In this document: piece by piece, positions 42,917-51,859 of the stretch | How positions within the stretch are numbered: the first letter of the stretch is position 1 | Layout: each line of letters opens with the position of its first letter | Assembly: GCF_001902145.1 (NCBI RefSeq) | Contig: NZ_MRST01000026.1 | Span: 1-64,000 of the forward strand | From: Pseudomonas fluorescens | GTDB taxonomy: Bacteria > Pseudomonadota > Gammaproteobacteria > Pseudomonadales > Pseudomonadaceae | Length of the DNA: 64,000 nucleotides | Reading direction: 5' to 3' | Notes under the pieces: generated by a model | Told to the model about the DNA's origin: nothing | The model's database searches: none | What the model saw: only the letters and a program-made list of their open reading frames with translations | Translations under genes and position numbers: made by a program

Positions 42917-43301
42917 ATTTGCGGATATCGCTTGATGCTTCACCGTCGACGCCGCACATGCGACCGAGACACTGCTTCACACGTCAGGGCTGGCTCTTTT
43001 GCCAGCGGTGCACGTCTCTTCTGACGAGCCTAACAAGGCTACTGACGAGCACACCTATTCTTCAAACAGACGATCAACTGTATCGGCTGTGCCCAACGAT
43101 GCGTTTCCGAGGTCGCCATTGGCCTAGACCGGACGCCCGGGCAACATTTCCATGCCGAAGACTGATCAGAAACTATCCTCAGTAAATATTCGGCAGATAC
43201 ACTCCCTGATGACCCATGCAGACGATGATGATCGAGCACTCCTTACGTGCGCTTGAACACGTCACGGGCCCTCATTTACACGCAGTGATGACGAGAACGC
43301 C
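42917..43301 (+). other. Non-coding gap between rpsU and dnaG
   Basis: No convincing gene. The small frames here (for example 66 codons on the minus strand at 43039-43239) show no family pattern. It holds a small hairpin GCTGGC-TCTTTT-GCCAGC near 42984-43001 and a direct repeat CTGACGAGC twice near 43022 and 43040. In PAO1 a GatB/YqeY-domain gene occupies this position; no remnant of it is recognisable. The dnaG promoter presumably lies here. Confidence 0.5.
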
Positions 43302-45272
43302 ATGGCCGGGCTGATTCCCCAGAGCTTTATTGACGACCTTCTGAACCGCACCGACATCGTCGATGTTGTCAGCTCACGCGTACAGCTGAAAAAAGCCGGC
43401 AAAAACTACACCGCCTGCTGCCCTTTTCATAAAGAAAAAACCCCATCCTTCAGCGTCAGCCCCGACAAGCAGTTCTATTACTGCTTCGGTTGCGGGGCGG
43501 GCGGGAATGCCCTGGGCTTCCTGATGGACCACGACAACCTGGACTTCCCCCAGGCTGTCGAGGACCTGGCGAAAGCCGCCGGCATGGAAGTGCCCCGCGA
43601 AGAAAGTGGCCGGCCGCACAAACCCCGGCAACCCACCGATTCGCCGCTGTATCCGTTGCTCACCGCTGCTGCCGATTTTTACCGCCAGGCACTCAAGAGC
43701 CATCCGCAGCGCAAGGCCGCTGTCGATTACCTTAAAGGGCGCGGCCTCACCGGCGAAATCGCTCGGGACTTCGGCCTCGGCTTCGCTCCGCCGGGCTGGG
43801 ACAATCTGTATAAACACCTGAGCAGCGACACCCTCCAGCAAAAGGCCATGATCGATGCCGGCCTGCTGGTGGAAAACGCCGAGACCGGCAAGCGCTATGA
43901 CCGCTTCCGCGACCGGGTGATGTTCCCGATCCGCGACAGCCGTGGCCGCATTATCGCCTTCGGCGGCCGTGTACTCGGGGACGACAAGCCCAAGTACCTG
44001 AACTCTCCGGAGACCCCGGTGTTCCACAAGGGCCAGGAACTCTACGGCCTGTTCGAGGCGCGCAAGAACAACCGCAACCTCGACGAGATCATCGTGGTTG
44101 AAGGTTATATGGACGTGATCGCCCTGGCCCAACAAGGCCTGCGCAACGCGGTCGCGACCCTCGGCACCGCCACCAGCGAAGAACATTTGAAGCGCCTGTT
44201 CCGCGTCGTGCCCAGCGTGCTGTTTTGCTTTGACGGCGACCAGGCGGGCCGCAACGCCGCCTGGCGCGCGCTCGAAGCCACGCTGTCGAGCTTGCAGGAT
44301 GGGCGCCGCGCACGCTTCCTGTTCCTGCCCGAAGGCGAAGACCCGGACACCCTGGTGCGTTCGGAAGGTACCGACGCGTTCCGTGCACGTATCAATCAAC
44401 ATGCGCAGCCGCTGGCGGATTATTTTTTCCAGCAACTGACCGAAGAAGCCGACCCGCGCTCCCTGGAGGGCAAGGCCCATATGGCCACCCTCGCGGCGCC
44501 GCTGATCGACAAGGTCCCGGGCGCCAATTTGCGCACACTGATGCGCCAGCGCCTGCTGGAGATCACCGGTTTGAGCGGTGAAGCCGTAAGCCAGCTGGTG
44601 CACAGCGCCCCGCAAGATGCACCGCCAGCCTACGACCCCGGCATGGATTACGACGCCATGCCGGACTATGCCGATTTCCACCAACCCCAGGAGGCCTTCG
44701 CACCCCAGCAGGAATGGACGCCGAAGAAACCCGGCGCCGGCGGCAAGAAGTGGGACAAAAAACCCTGGAGCAAAAACGGCAAACGCGGTGATAGAGATGA
44801 AGCCTACGCGCCACGCACGCCCGTAGCGGTGGAAGCCCCCACATTGATTGCACTGCGCACACTGATTCACCACCCGCAATTGGCCGGCAAGGTTGAAAGT
44901 GCCGACCACTTTGCCAACGAGAGCAATACCTATGCTCAGGTGCTTATTGCACTGATCGAAGCCGTGCAGAAAAACCCTAAGCTAAACTCAATCCAGCTGA
45001 TGGCTCGCTGGCATGGTACGGAACAGGGTCGTTTATTGCGGGCACTGGCGGAAAAGGAGTGGCTAATTGACGGCGACAACCTTGAACAACAGTTTTTAGA
45101 CACCATTAATAGGTTATCCGCGGGTCAACACACTCAGACCCTCGATGAACTTATCAAGAGAGCAAGGCAGCCGGGATTATCGGCTGAAGAGCAAATTCAG
45201 ATAGCAAAACAGATGCGCGACCTCTTAAAACAGAATGTTTACGCATCAAACCCGACCTCAGCTGGCGTGTGA
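43302..45272 (+). CDS. dnaG: DNA primase
   Basis: It makes RNA primers at the replication fork. The 656-residue protein has the N-terminal CHC2 zinc finger (CPFHKEKTPSF then YYCFGCGAGG, residues 40-69), the TOPRIM core with VVEGYMDVIAL (near 265) and FCFDGDQAGRNAAWRA (near 308), a Pro/Lys-rich linker around 440-500 (KKPGAGGKKWDKKPWSKN) and a C-terminal helicase-binding domain. The linker varies between species. Confidence 0.97.
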   Translation: MAGLIPQSFIDDLLNRTDIVDVVSSRVQLKKAGKNYTACCPFHKEKTPSFSVSPDKQFYYCFGCGAGGNALGFLMDHDNLDFPQAVEDLAKAAGMEVPREESGRPHKPRQPTDSPLYPLLTAAADFYRQALKSHPQRKAAVDYLKGRGLTGEIARDFGLGFAPPGWDNLYKHLSSDTLQQKAMIDAGLLVENAETGKRYDRFRDRVMFPIRDSRGRIIAFGGRVLGDDKPKYLNSPETPVFHKGQELYGLFEARKNNRNLDEIIVVEGYMDVIALAQQGLRNAVATLGTATSEEHLKRLFRVVPSVLFCFDGDQAGRNAAWRALEATLSSLQDGRRARFLFLPEGEDPDTLVRSEGTDAFRARINQHAQPLADYFFQQLTEEADPRSLEGKAHMATLAAPLIDKVPGANLRTLMRQRLLEITGLSGEAVSQLVHSAPQDAPPAYDPGMDYDAMPDYADFHQPQEAFAPQQEWTPKKPGAGGKKWDKKPWSKNGKRGDRDEAYAPRTPVAVEAPTLIALRTLIHHPQLAGKVESADHFANESNTYAQVLIALIEAVQKNPKLNSIQLMARWHGTEQGRLLRALAEKEWLIDGDNLEQQFLDTINRLSAGQHTQTLDELIKRARQPGLSAEEQIQIAKQMRDLLKQNVYASNPTSAGV

Positions 45273-45286
45273 GGTCATAGCTCGGG

Positions 45287-45292
45287 TATAAT
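45287..45292 (+). promoter_or_regulatory. Candidate -10 box of an rpoD promoter
   Basis: A perfect TATAAT lies 48 bases before rpoD in the 67-base dnaG-rpoD gap, followed by a pyrimidine-rich stretch. The expected -35 position has no good match (GGCGTG region), so it may need an activator or be an alternative-sigma promoter. Confidence 0.35.
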
Positions 45293-45339
45293 CCTCGGCT
45301 TGTTTTTTGCCCGCCAAGACCTTCAGTGGATAGGGTGTT

Positions 45340-47187
45340 ATGTCCGGAAAAGCGCAACAGCAGTCTCGTATCAAAGAGTTGATACTTCTTGGTCGTGAGC
45401 AGGGTTACCTGACTTACGCGGAGGTCAACGACCACCTGCCTGAGGATATTTCAGATCCTGAGCAGGTGGAAGACATCATCCGCATGATTAACGACATGGG
45501 GATCAACGTATTCGAAGTCGCACCAGATAAGGATTCCCTTATGCTGGCCGACGCTGATACCGACGAGGCCGCCGCTGAGGAAGCTGCTGCCGCGCTGGCT
45601 GCAGTAGAGACCGATATCGGCCGCACGACAGACCCTGTGCGCATGTATATGCGCGAAATGGGTACCGTCGAGCTGCTGACACGCGAAGGCGAGATCGAAA
45701 TCGCCAAGCGTATCGAAGAGGGTATCCGCGAAGTGATGGGCGCTATTGCGCACTTCCCTGGCACGGTTGACCACATTCTCTCCGAGTACACCCGCGTCAC
45801 CACCGAAGGTGGCCGCCTGTCCGACGTCCTGAGCGGTTATATCGACCCGGACGACGGCATTGCGCCGCCTGCCGCCGAAGTACCGCCGCCTGTCGATGCC
45901 AAGGCCGCGAAAGCGGACGACGACACCGACGACGACGATGCTGAAAGCAGTGACGAAGAAGAAGAAGCCGAAAGCGGTCCAGACCCGGTCATCGCTGCCC
46001 AGCGCTTCGGTGCGGTTTCCGATCAAATGGAAATCACCCGCAAGGCCCTGAAGAAGCACGGTCGTGGCAACAAGCAGGCGATTGCCGAGCTGGTGGCCCT
46101 GGCTGAGCTGTTCATGCCGATCAAGCTGGTGCCCAAGCAATTCGAAGGCCTGGTTGAGCGTGTTCGCAGTGCCCTTGAGCGTCTGCGTGCCCAAGAGCGT
46201 GCGATCATGCAGCTCTGTGTGCGTGATGCGCGCATGCCGCGTACCGATTTCCTGCGCCAGTTCCCGGGCAACGAAGTTGACGAAAGCTGGAGCGACGCAC
46301 TGGCCAAGGGCAAGGCGAAATACGCCGAAGCCATCGGTCGCCTGCAGCCCGATATCATCCGTTGCCAGCAGAAGCTGACCGCGCTTGAGACCGAAACCGG
46401 CCTGACGATTGCAGAAATCAAAGACATCAACCGTCGCATGTCGATCGGTGAGGCCAAGGCCCGCCGCGCGAAGAAAGAGATGGTTGAAGCGAACTTGCGT
46501 CTGGTGATCTCCATCGCCAAGAAGTACACCAACCGTGGCCTGCAATTCCTTGATCTGATCCAGGAAGGCAACATCGGCTTGATGAAGGCGGTGGACAAGT
46601 TCGAATACCGTCGCGGCTACAAGTTCTCGACTTATGCCACCTGGTGGATCCGTCAGGCGATCACTCGCTCGATCGCCGACCAGGCCCGCACCATCCGTAT
46701 TCCGGTGCACATGATCGAGACCATCAACAAGCTCAACCGCATTTCCCGGCAGATGTTGCAGGAAATGGGTCGCGAACCGACCCCGGAAGAGCTGGGCGAA
46801 CGCATGGAAATGCCTGAGGATAAAATCCGCAAGGTATTGAAGATCGCTAAAGAGCCGATCTCCATGGAAACGCCGATTGGTGATGACGAAGACTCCCACC
46901 TGGGTGACTTCATCGAAGACTCGACCATGCAGTCGCCAATCGATGTCGCCACTGTTGAGAGCTTGAAAGAAGCGACTCGCGACGTACTGTCCGGCCTCAC
47001 TGCCCGTGAAGCCAAGGTACTGCGCATGCGTTTCGGCATCGACATGAATACCGACCACACCCTTGAGGAAGTCGGTAAGCAGTTTGACGTGACCCGTGAG
47101 CGGATCCGTCAGATCGAAGCCAAGGCGCTGCGCAAGTTGCGCCACCCGACGCGAAGCGAGCATCTGCGCTCCTTCCTCGACGAGTGA
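45340..47187 (+). CDS. rpoD: RNA polymerase sigma-70 factor RpoD
   Basis: The primary sigma factor. The 615-residue protein shows region 1.1 (residues 1-80), a conserved 1.2 segment TDPVRMYMREMGTVELLTREGE, a non-conserved acidic insert (residues about 195-215, DDDTDDDDAESSDEEEEAE), regions 2.1-2.4 (NLRLVISIAKKY to YATWWIRQAITRSIADQ), 3 and 4.2 with the helix-turn-helix EEVGKQFDVTRERIRQIEAKALRKL. A strong terminator follows. Confidence 0.98.
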   Translation: MSGKAQQQSRIKELILLGREQGYLTYAEVNDHLPEDISDPEQVEDIIRMINDMGINVFEVAPDKDSLMLADADTDEAAAEEAAAALAAVETDIGRTTDPVRMYMREMGTVELLTREGEIEIAKRIEEGIREVMGAIAHFPGTVDHILSEYTRVTTEGGRLSDVLSGYIDPDDGIAPPAAEVPPPVDAKAAKADDDTDDDDAESSDEEEEAESGPDPVIAAQRFGAVSDQMEITRKALKKHGRGNKQAIAELVALAELFMPIKLVPKQFEGLVERVRSALERLRAQERAIMQLCVRDARMPRTDFLRQFPGNEVDESWSDALAKGKAKYAEAIGRLQPDIIRCQQKLTALETETGLTIAEIKDINRRMSIGEAKARRAKKEMVEANLRLVISIAKKYTNRGLQFLDLIQEGNIGLMKAVDKFEYRRGYKFSTYATWWIRQAITRSIADQARTIRIPVHMIETINKLNRISRQMLQEMGREPTPEELGERMEMPEDKIRKVLKIAKEPISMETPIGDDEDSHLGDFIEDSTMQSPIDVATVESLKEATRDVLSGLTAREAKVLRMRFGIDMNTDHTLEEVGKQFDVTRERIRQIEAKALRKLRHPTRSEHLRSFLDE

Positions 47188-47193
47188 TACCAG

Positions 47194-47222
47194 AACCCCC
47201 GGCCCAGGCCGGGGGTTTTGCT
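47194..47222 (+). terminator. rpoD terminator
   Basis: A perfect 11-bp stem AACCCCCGGCC / GGCCGGGGGTT with a 2-base nominal loop (47194-47217), followed by TT, lies 7 bases past the rpoD stop. Confidence 0.93.
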
Positions 47223-47321
47223 TCCTACCGATTGCTTTGCACAGATTAACTGCCCCGCACCACCCGCCCTCGCAATGCCCGTCTACACTCGAGACATTCC
47301 CCGTGCCATAACGAGACCGTT

Positions 47322-50300
47322 ATGCCCAGATTGCCGACCGTGATACTGCTGTCGCTGCTGACCTGGACCGCAACGGCTGGCGCGTTGACTCTTACGGATG
47401 ATGAGCGTAGCTGGTTGGCGGACCATCAGGAGCTGCGCCTAGGCGTGGATGCGTCTTGGCCACCTTTTGAATATCGCGATGAAAATGGCCGATATCAGGG
47501 CTTGGCAGCCGATTACGTACGCCTGCTCCAGGACCGCCTGGGTGTGCGAATCAAACTGATCGAACCGGTTAACTGGACCGCGGTGCTTGAACAAGCCCGC
47601 AATAATCAGCTCGACCTGCTGCCTGGCATCATGTCCACCCCCGAACGCCAAAACTTCCTGGCCTTCACACGCCCCTATCTCGACTTCCCCATCGTCATCC
47701 TGGCCCATGAAGGCGGCGCGAAACCACGCAACCTCAAGGATTTGTACGGGCTGAAAATTGCCGTAGTGGAAAACTACGCCCCCCATGAATTGCTGCGCAC
47801 CCACCATCCGGACCTGAATCTCGTGGCGATGCCCAACGTCAGTTCGACGCTGCAAGCCCTGGCCACCGACGAAGTGGATGCCGTAGTCGGCGACCTTGCC
47901 TCCAGCGTCTGGAGCCTGCGCCAACTCAAGCTCGACGGCCTATACGTCAGCGGCGAGACACCCTACCGCTACCAACTGGCGATGGGCGTACCGCGGGAGG
48001 AGAAAATCCTGGTGGGCATCCTGGACAAAGTCCTCGCCGATCTCAGTTCAGCCGAAACTGATGCGATCCAGCAACACTGGGTCGGCACCTTCACCGATCA
48101 CCGCACCTTCTGGGCTGACCTGCTCACGTACGGCCTGCCAGCGGTGCTGCTGCTGAGTACGGTGCTGGCGATCGTCATTCGGATCAATCGCCGGCTCAGC
48201 TCGGAAATTTCCCGCCGGGTCGCCCTTGAGCAAGAACTGCGTAGCAGCGAGTACCACTATCGCGGCTTGGTGGAGAGCTTGTCCGCCATCGCCTGGGAAG
48301 CAAGCATCAGCGATTTCACCTACAGCTATGTGTCGCCCCATGCCGAAGACCTGCTCGGCTATCCCCGCGCCCATTGGCTGATTCCAGGCTTCTGGCGCAA
48401 CATCATCCACCCCGCCGACCTGACCCGCGCCGAGGCCTATTGCTATCGGGAAACCCGTGCCAACCGTGATCACAGTATTGATTACCGGGTCATCACCGCT
48501 GATGGCCGCTGCCTGTGGGTACGTGACATTGTCAGCCTGATCGAACACGGCCACGAGCCAGTGCTGCGCGGCCTGATGATCGACATCAGCGAAGCCAAGC
48601 GCACCGAAGAAGCCCTGCAACTGTCCGAGCAGAAATTTGCCTCGGTGTTTCAGCAGTGCCCGGACATCCTGGTGATTGCCCGGTTGTCTGATGGCTGCCT
48701 GCTGGAGGTCAACAAGGCATTCGAGGACCAGATTGGGCTGCGCGCCGACGAGGTGGTGGGCAAAACCGCCACCGACCTGAATATATGGGGCATTCAAGGG
48801 GGCGGCCCGGATTTGCTGCAACGGGTACAGACCACCAGCATCCGCAACCTGGAAATGCCTTTTCTGCGCAGCAATGGCCAGGCCTTTACCGGGCTGATCT
48901 CGGCCGAACCGTTCCTACTCGACACCACCGAAGCCCTGGTGGTGGTGGTACGAGATATCACCCAGCTCAAGGAAACCCAACAGCAGCTGCAAACCTCCGA
49001 AGAAAAGTTTGCCAAAGCCTTTCATGCCTCCCCCGATGGTTTGCTGCTGAGCCGTCAGAGTGATGGCCTGTTGATTGAAGTGAACGAGGGTTTCAGCCAC
49101 CTTACCGGTTTCACCAGCGCCTCTTCACTCGACCAATCAGCCCTGGACCTGGGCATCTGGGTCGATCTCAACGAACGCAAGCACATGCTGGAATTGATGC
49201 AGCGCGACGGTTTTGTCCGGGATTTCATTTGCCATATCCGTCGTGCCGACGGCCAGATTCGCCTGTGCGAAGTGTCCAGCCGCCCACTGCCGATTGGCGA
49301 CGAAGACTGCATGCTGACCATCGCCCGGGACATCACCGAACGCCAGTTGATGCAGGAAAAACTGCAGCAGGCCGCTACGGTGTTCGAAAGTACCGCTGAA
49401 GGCGTCTTGATCACCGACACACGGCAGAACATCAGCGCCGTCAATCGCGCCTTCACTGAGATAACCGGCTACAGCGAGGTTGAAGCCCTTGGCCATACCC
49501 CGCGCCTGCTTGCCTCCGGCCTGCATGACAGCGCGTTCTATGCGGCCATGTGGCACCAGTTGACGAGCCACGGCCACTGGCAAGGAGAGATCTCCAACCG
49601 CCGCAAGAACGGCGAGGTGTATCCGAGTTGGTTGACCATCAGCGCTGTGCGTAACGGCGAGCAATTGGTCACGCACTTCGTTGCCGTGTTCGCCGACATC
49701 TCCAGCCTCAAGCTGGCCCAGGCACGCCTGGATTATCAGGCCCACCACGACCCACTGACCGGCCTGCCCAACCGCACCCTGTTTGAAAACCGATTGCAGG
49801 CCGCCCTCAACGGCCAGCAGGAAAGTGGCAAACAGGGCGCGGTGCTGTTTCTCGACCTCGATCGCTTCAAACACATCAATGACAGCCTCGGCCACCCGGT
49901 CGGCGACCTGCTGCTCAAAGACATCGCCGTGCGCCTCAAGGAACAATTGCGGGACGTGGACACCGTTGCTCGCTTGGGCGGCGACGAATTCATCATCCTG
50001 CTGCCCGGCTTGCAACAGGCCAGCGACGCCCAGCACTTGGCGAACAAACTGCTCGACTGTTTTACCCCGCCATTCCAGGCCGGCGAGCATGAGTTCTTTA
50101 TCAGCGCCAGTATCGGCACCAGCCTGTATCCGCAAGACGGTACCGACGTCGCCACCCTGGTCAAAAATGCCGACGCCGCGATGTATCGCTCCAAAGCCAA
50201 GGGGCGTAACCGAGTCGAGCGCTATACCCGCGACCTGACCGCCCAGGCCAATGAACGCGTAGCGCTGGAGCACGAACTGCGCCGCGCCATTGAACGTGAA

Positions 50301-51065
50301 GAATTGAGCCTGTATTACCAACCCAAACGCAGCCTGGTCACCCAACAACTGATCGGCGCCGAAGCCTTGATCCGCTGGCACCACCCGACCTTGGGCGAGG
50401 TCCCGCCCGAGCACTTCATCGCCCTGGCCGAAGAGAACGGCATGATCCTGCAAATCGGCGACTGGGTACTGGAACAGGCCTGCCGGCAGCTGCACGCCTG
50501 GCAAGCGGCTTTCGAGGATTTCGGCCCCCTGTCGGTCAACCTCGCAGGCGCGCAACTGCGTCACCCCAACCTGCTGTCACGCATCGAACAACTGCTGCGC
50601 GATTACCGCCTCGAACCCGGCTGCCTGCAGCTGGAGATCACCGAAAACTTCATCATGAGCCAAGCCGAAGAAGCACTGGCCGTGTTGCACCAACTCAAGC
50701 GCCTGGGCGTCCAGCTGGCGATCGATGATTTCGGCACCGGCTACTCGTCCCTCAGCTACCTCAAGCGCCTGCCCCTGGATTTTCTCAAGATCGATCAATC
50801 TTTCGTCCGCGGCTTGCCCGACGACCCCCACGACGCCGCCATCGTGCGCGCCATCATCGCCCTTGGCCACAGCATGCAATTCACCATCATCGCCGAAGGC
50901 GTGGAAACCTCGGCGCAACAAGCATTTCTCGCAAGCGAGGGGTGTGAACAGATGCAAGGCTACATCGTCAGCCTGCCCCTGCCGCCTGGACTTTTTGCCG
51001 CCAGCTTCCTTCGTACACGGCACAAGGATTTTTCGGATGGCACAGTGAAGAAACCATCGTTATAA
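47322..51065 (+). CDS. rmcA: Redox-linked c-di-GMP regulator RmcA-like (SBP-PAS-GGDEF-EAL)
   Basis: An inner-membrane enzyme that controls c-di-GMP; the PAO1 orthologue PA0575 (RmcA) tunes biofilm to redox state. The 1247-residue protein has a signal peptide (about 1-22), a periplasmic SBP_bac_3 domain (24-265), a transmembrane helix (about 270-290), four PAS regions (about 300-790), a GGDEF domain with intact RLGGDEF near 885 and an EAL domain with GAEALIRWHH near 1016 and DDFGTGYSSLSYLKRLP near 1135. Both catalytic signatures look intact; net PDE activity is known for RmcA. The stop codon overlaps the -10 box of the following tRNA. Confidence 0.92.
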   Translation: MPRLPTVILLSLLTWTATAGALTLTDDERSWLADHQELRLGVDASWPPFEYRDENGRYQGLAADYVRLLQDRLGVRIKLIEPVNWTAVLEQARNNQLDLLPGIMSTPERQNFLAFTRPYLDFPIVILAHEGGAKPRNLKDLYGLKIAVVENYAPHELLRTHHPDLNLVAMPNVSSTLQALATDEVDAVVGDLASSVWSLRQLKLDGLYVSGETPYRYQLAMGVPREEKILVGILDKVLADLSSAETDAIQQHWVGTFTDHRTFWADLLTYGLPAVLLLSTVLAIVIRINRRLSSEISRRVALEQELRSSEYHYRGLVESLSAIAWEASISDFTYSYVSPHAEDLLGYPRAHWLIPGFWRNIIHPADLTRAEAYCYRETRANRDHSIDYRVITADGRCLWVRDIVSLIEHGHEPVLRGLMIDISEAKRTEEALQLSEQKFASVFQQCPDILVIARLSDGCLLEVNKAFEDQIGLRADEVVGKTATDLNIWGIQGGGPDLLQRVQTTSIRNLEMPFLRSNGQAFTGLISAEPFLLDTTEALVVVVRDITQLKETQQQLQTSEEKFAKAFHASPDGLLLSRQSDGLLIEVNEGFSHLTGFTSASSLDQSALDLGIWVDLNERKHMLELMQRDGFVRDFICHIRRADGQIRLCEVSSRPLPIGDEDCMLTIARDITERQLMQEKLQQAATVFESTAEGVLITDTRQNISAVNRAFTEITGYSEVEALGHTPRLLASGLHDSAFYAAMWHQLTSHGHWQGEISNRRKNGEVYPSWLTISAVRNGEQLVTHFVAVFADISSLKLAQARLDYQAHHDPLTGLPNRTLFENRLQAALNGQQESGKQGAVLFLDLDRFKHINDSLGHPVGDLLLKDIAVRLKEQLRDVDTVARLGGDEFIILLPGLQQASDAQHLANKLLDCFTPPFQAGEHEFFISASIGTSLYPQDGTDVATLVKNADAAMYRSKAKGRNRVERYTRDLTAQANERVALEHELRRAIEREELSLYYQPKRSLVTQQLIGAEALIRWHHPTLGEVPPEHFIALAEENGMILQIGDWVLEQACRQLHAWQAAFEDFGPLSVNLAGAQLRHPNLLSRIEQLLRDYRLEPGCLQLEITENFIMSQAEEALAVLHQLKRLGVQLAIDDFGTGYSSLSYLKRLPLDFLKIDQSFVRGLPDDPHDAAIVRAIIALGHSMQFTIIAEGVETSAQQAFLASEGCEQMQGYIVSLPLPPGLFAASFLRTRHKDFSDGTVKKPSL

Positions 51066-51066
51066 T
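51037..51066 (+). promoter_or_regulatory. tRNA promoter inside the rmcA 3' end
   Basis: A -10 box TATAAT (51061-51066) overlaps the rmcA stop codon TAA (51063-51065), with a weaker -35 ATGGCA (51037-51042) 18 bases before, and a GC-rich discriminator CCGCGACC after it. The tRNA begins 15 bases after the -10, giving a short leader. Confidence 0.65.
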
Positions 51067-51080
51067 CCGCGACCTACTGA

Positions 51081-51157
<77 letters not shown>

Positions 51158-51162
51158 TACTC

Positions 51163-51186
51163 AAAGCCGCGCATTGCGCGGCTTTT
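51163..51186 (+). terminator. tRNA terminator
   Basis: A perfect 10-bp stem AAAGCCGCGC/GCGCGGCTTT with an ATT loop and a T-tract starts 6 bases past the tRNA. Confidence 0.92.
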
Positions 51187-51265
51187 GCGTATCTGGCTGA
51201 ATCATTTTGTCCGCAGGGCCAAGCCTGTAACATGCCTGCTCACTGCCCCTGCACTGGAGCCATCC

Positions 51266-51712
51266 TTGCCCACCCTAGACGAAATCGACCGCCAACTGAT
51301 CGCCGCCCTGCAACTCAACGCCCGAGAAAGCGTGGCCATGCTCGCCAGGCAGTTGGGCATCGCGCGCACCACCGTCACGTCGCGTCTGGCCCGCCTGGAG
51401 AAAACCCAGGTCATCACGGGTTACGGCGTGCGCCTGGGCCAACGCGTTGCAGATGGGGGCTTGCAGGCTTATGTGGGTATTACCGTGCAACCACGCTCGG
51501 GCAAAGAGGTGTTGCGCAGGCTGAGCGCCATGGCGCAAGTGCAGCAGTTGTGCGCGGTGAGTGGGGAGTTCGATTACGTGGCTTGGCTGCGCACCGATTC
51601 GCCGGAGCAACTGGACCAATTGCTGGACCAGATCGGCAGTGTCGACGGCGTCGAGAAAACCACCACCTCGATCATCCTCAGTAATAAACTGGATCGCGGG
51701 CAACCAGTCTGA
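51266..51712 (+). CDS. Lrp/AsnC family transcriptional regulator
   Basis: A 148-residue feast/famine regulator. An N-terminal winged helix (LDEIDRQLIAALQLNARESVAMLARQLG, recognition helix in IARTTVTSRLARLE) precedes a RAM ligand-binding domain with AYVGITVQPRSGKEVL and AVSGEFDYVAWL. The start is TTG at 51266, supported by GGAG 6 bases upstream; an extended frame with 27 more codons is not conserved. It precedes davBA in the same orientation. In P. putida an AsnC-type gene sits next to davBA, so control of lysine catabolism is a reasonable guess. Confidence 0.88.
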   Translation: MPTLDEIDRQLIAALQLNARESVAMLARQLGIARTTVTSRLARLEKTQVITGYGVRLGQRVADGGLQAYVGITVQPRSGKEVLRRLSAMAQVQQLCAVSGEFDYVAWLRTDSPEQLDQLLDQIGSVDGVEKTTTSIILSNKLDRGQPV

Positions 51713-51859
51713 CCAACCCATTCGTCATATTGACTAAAACTAGTGCAATCCGACGACACATTGCGTCTTATTAACGAGCGCAACGCTCCCTAAACTGGCT
51801 GCCATCTTTTCCTATACTCAACGGGCCCTCCTCCCGCCGAGCCGTCAGTAAGGTCAGCC

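Noticed and set aside
45451..47163. 570-codon open frame antisense to rpoD
   Set aside because: It mirrors the high-GC, codon-biased rpoD sequence; the translated product has no family pattern and no ribosome site. Same reasoning for long antisense frames opposite dnaG (43374-44909), rmcA (49137-50564) and mepM/anmK (1921-3057).
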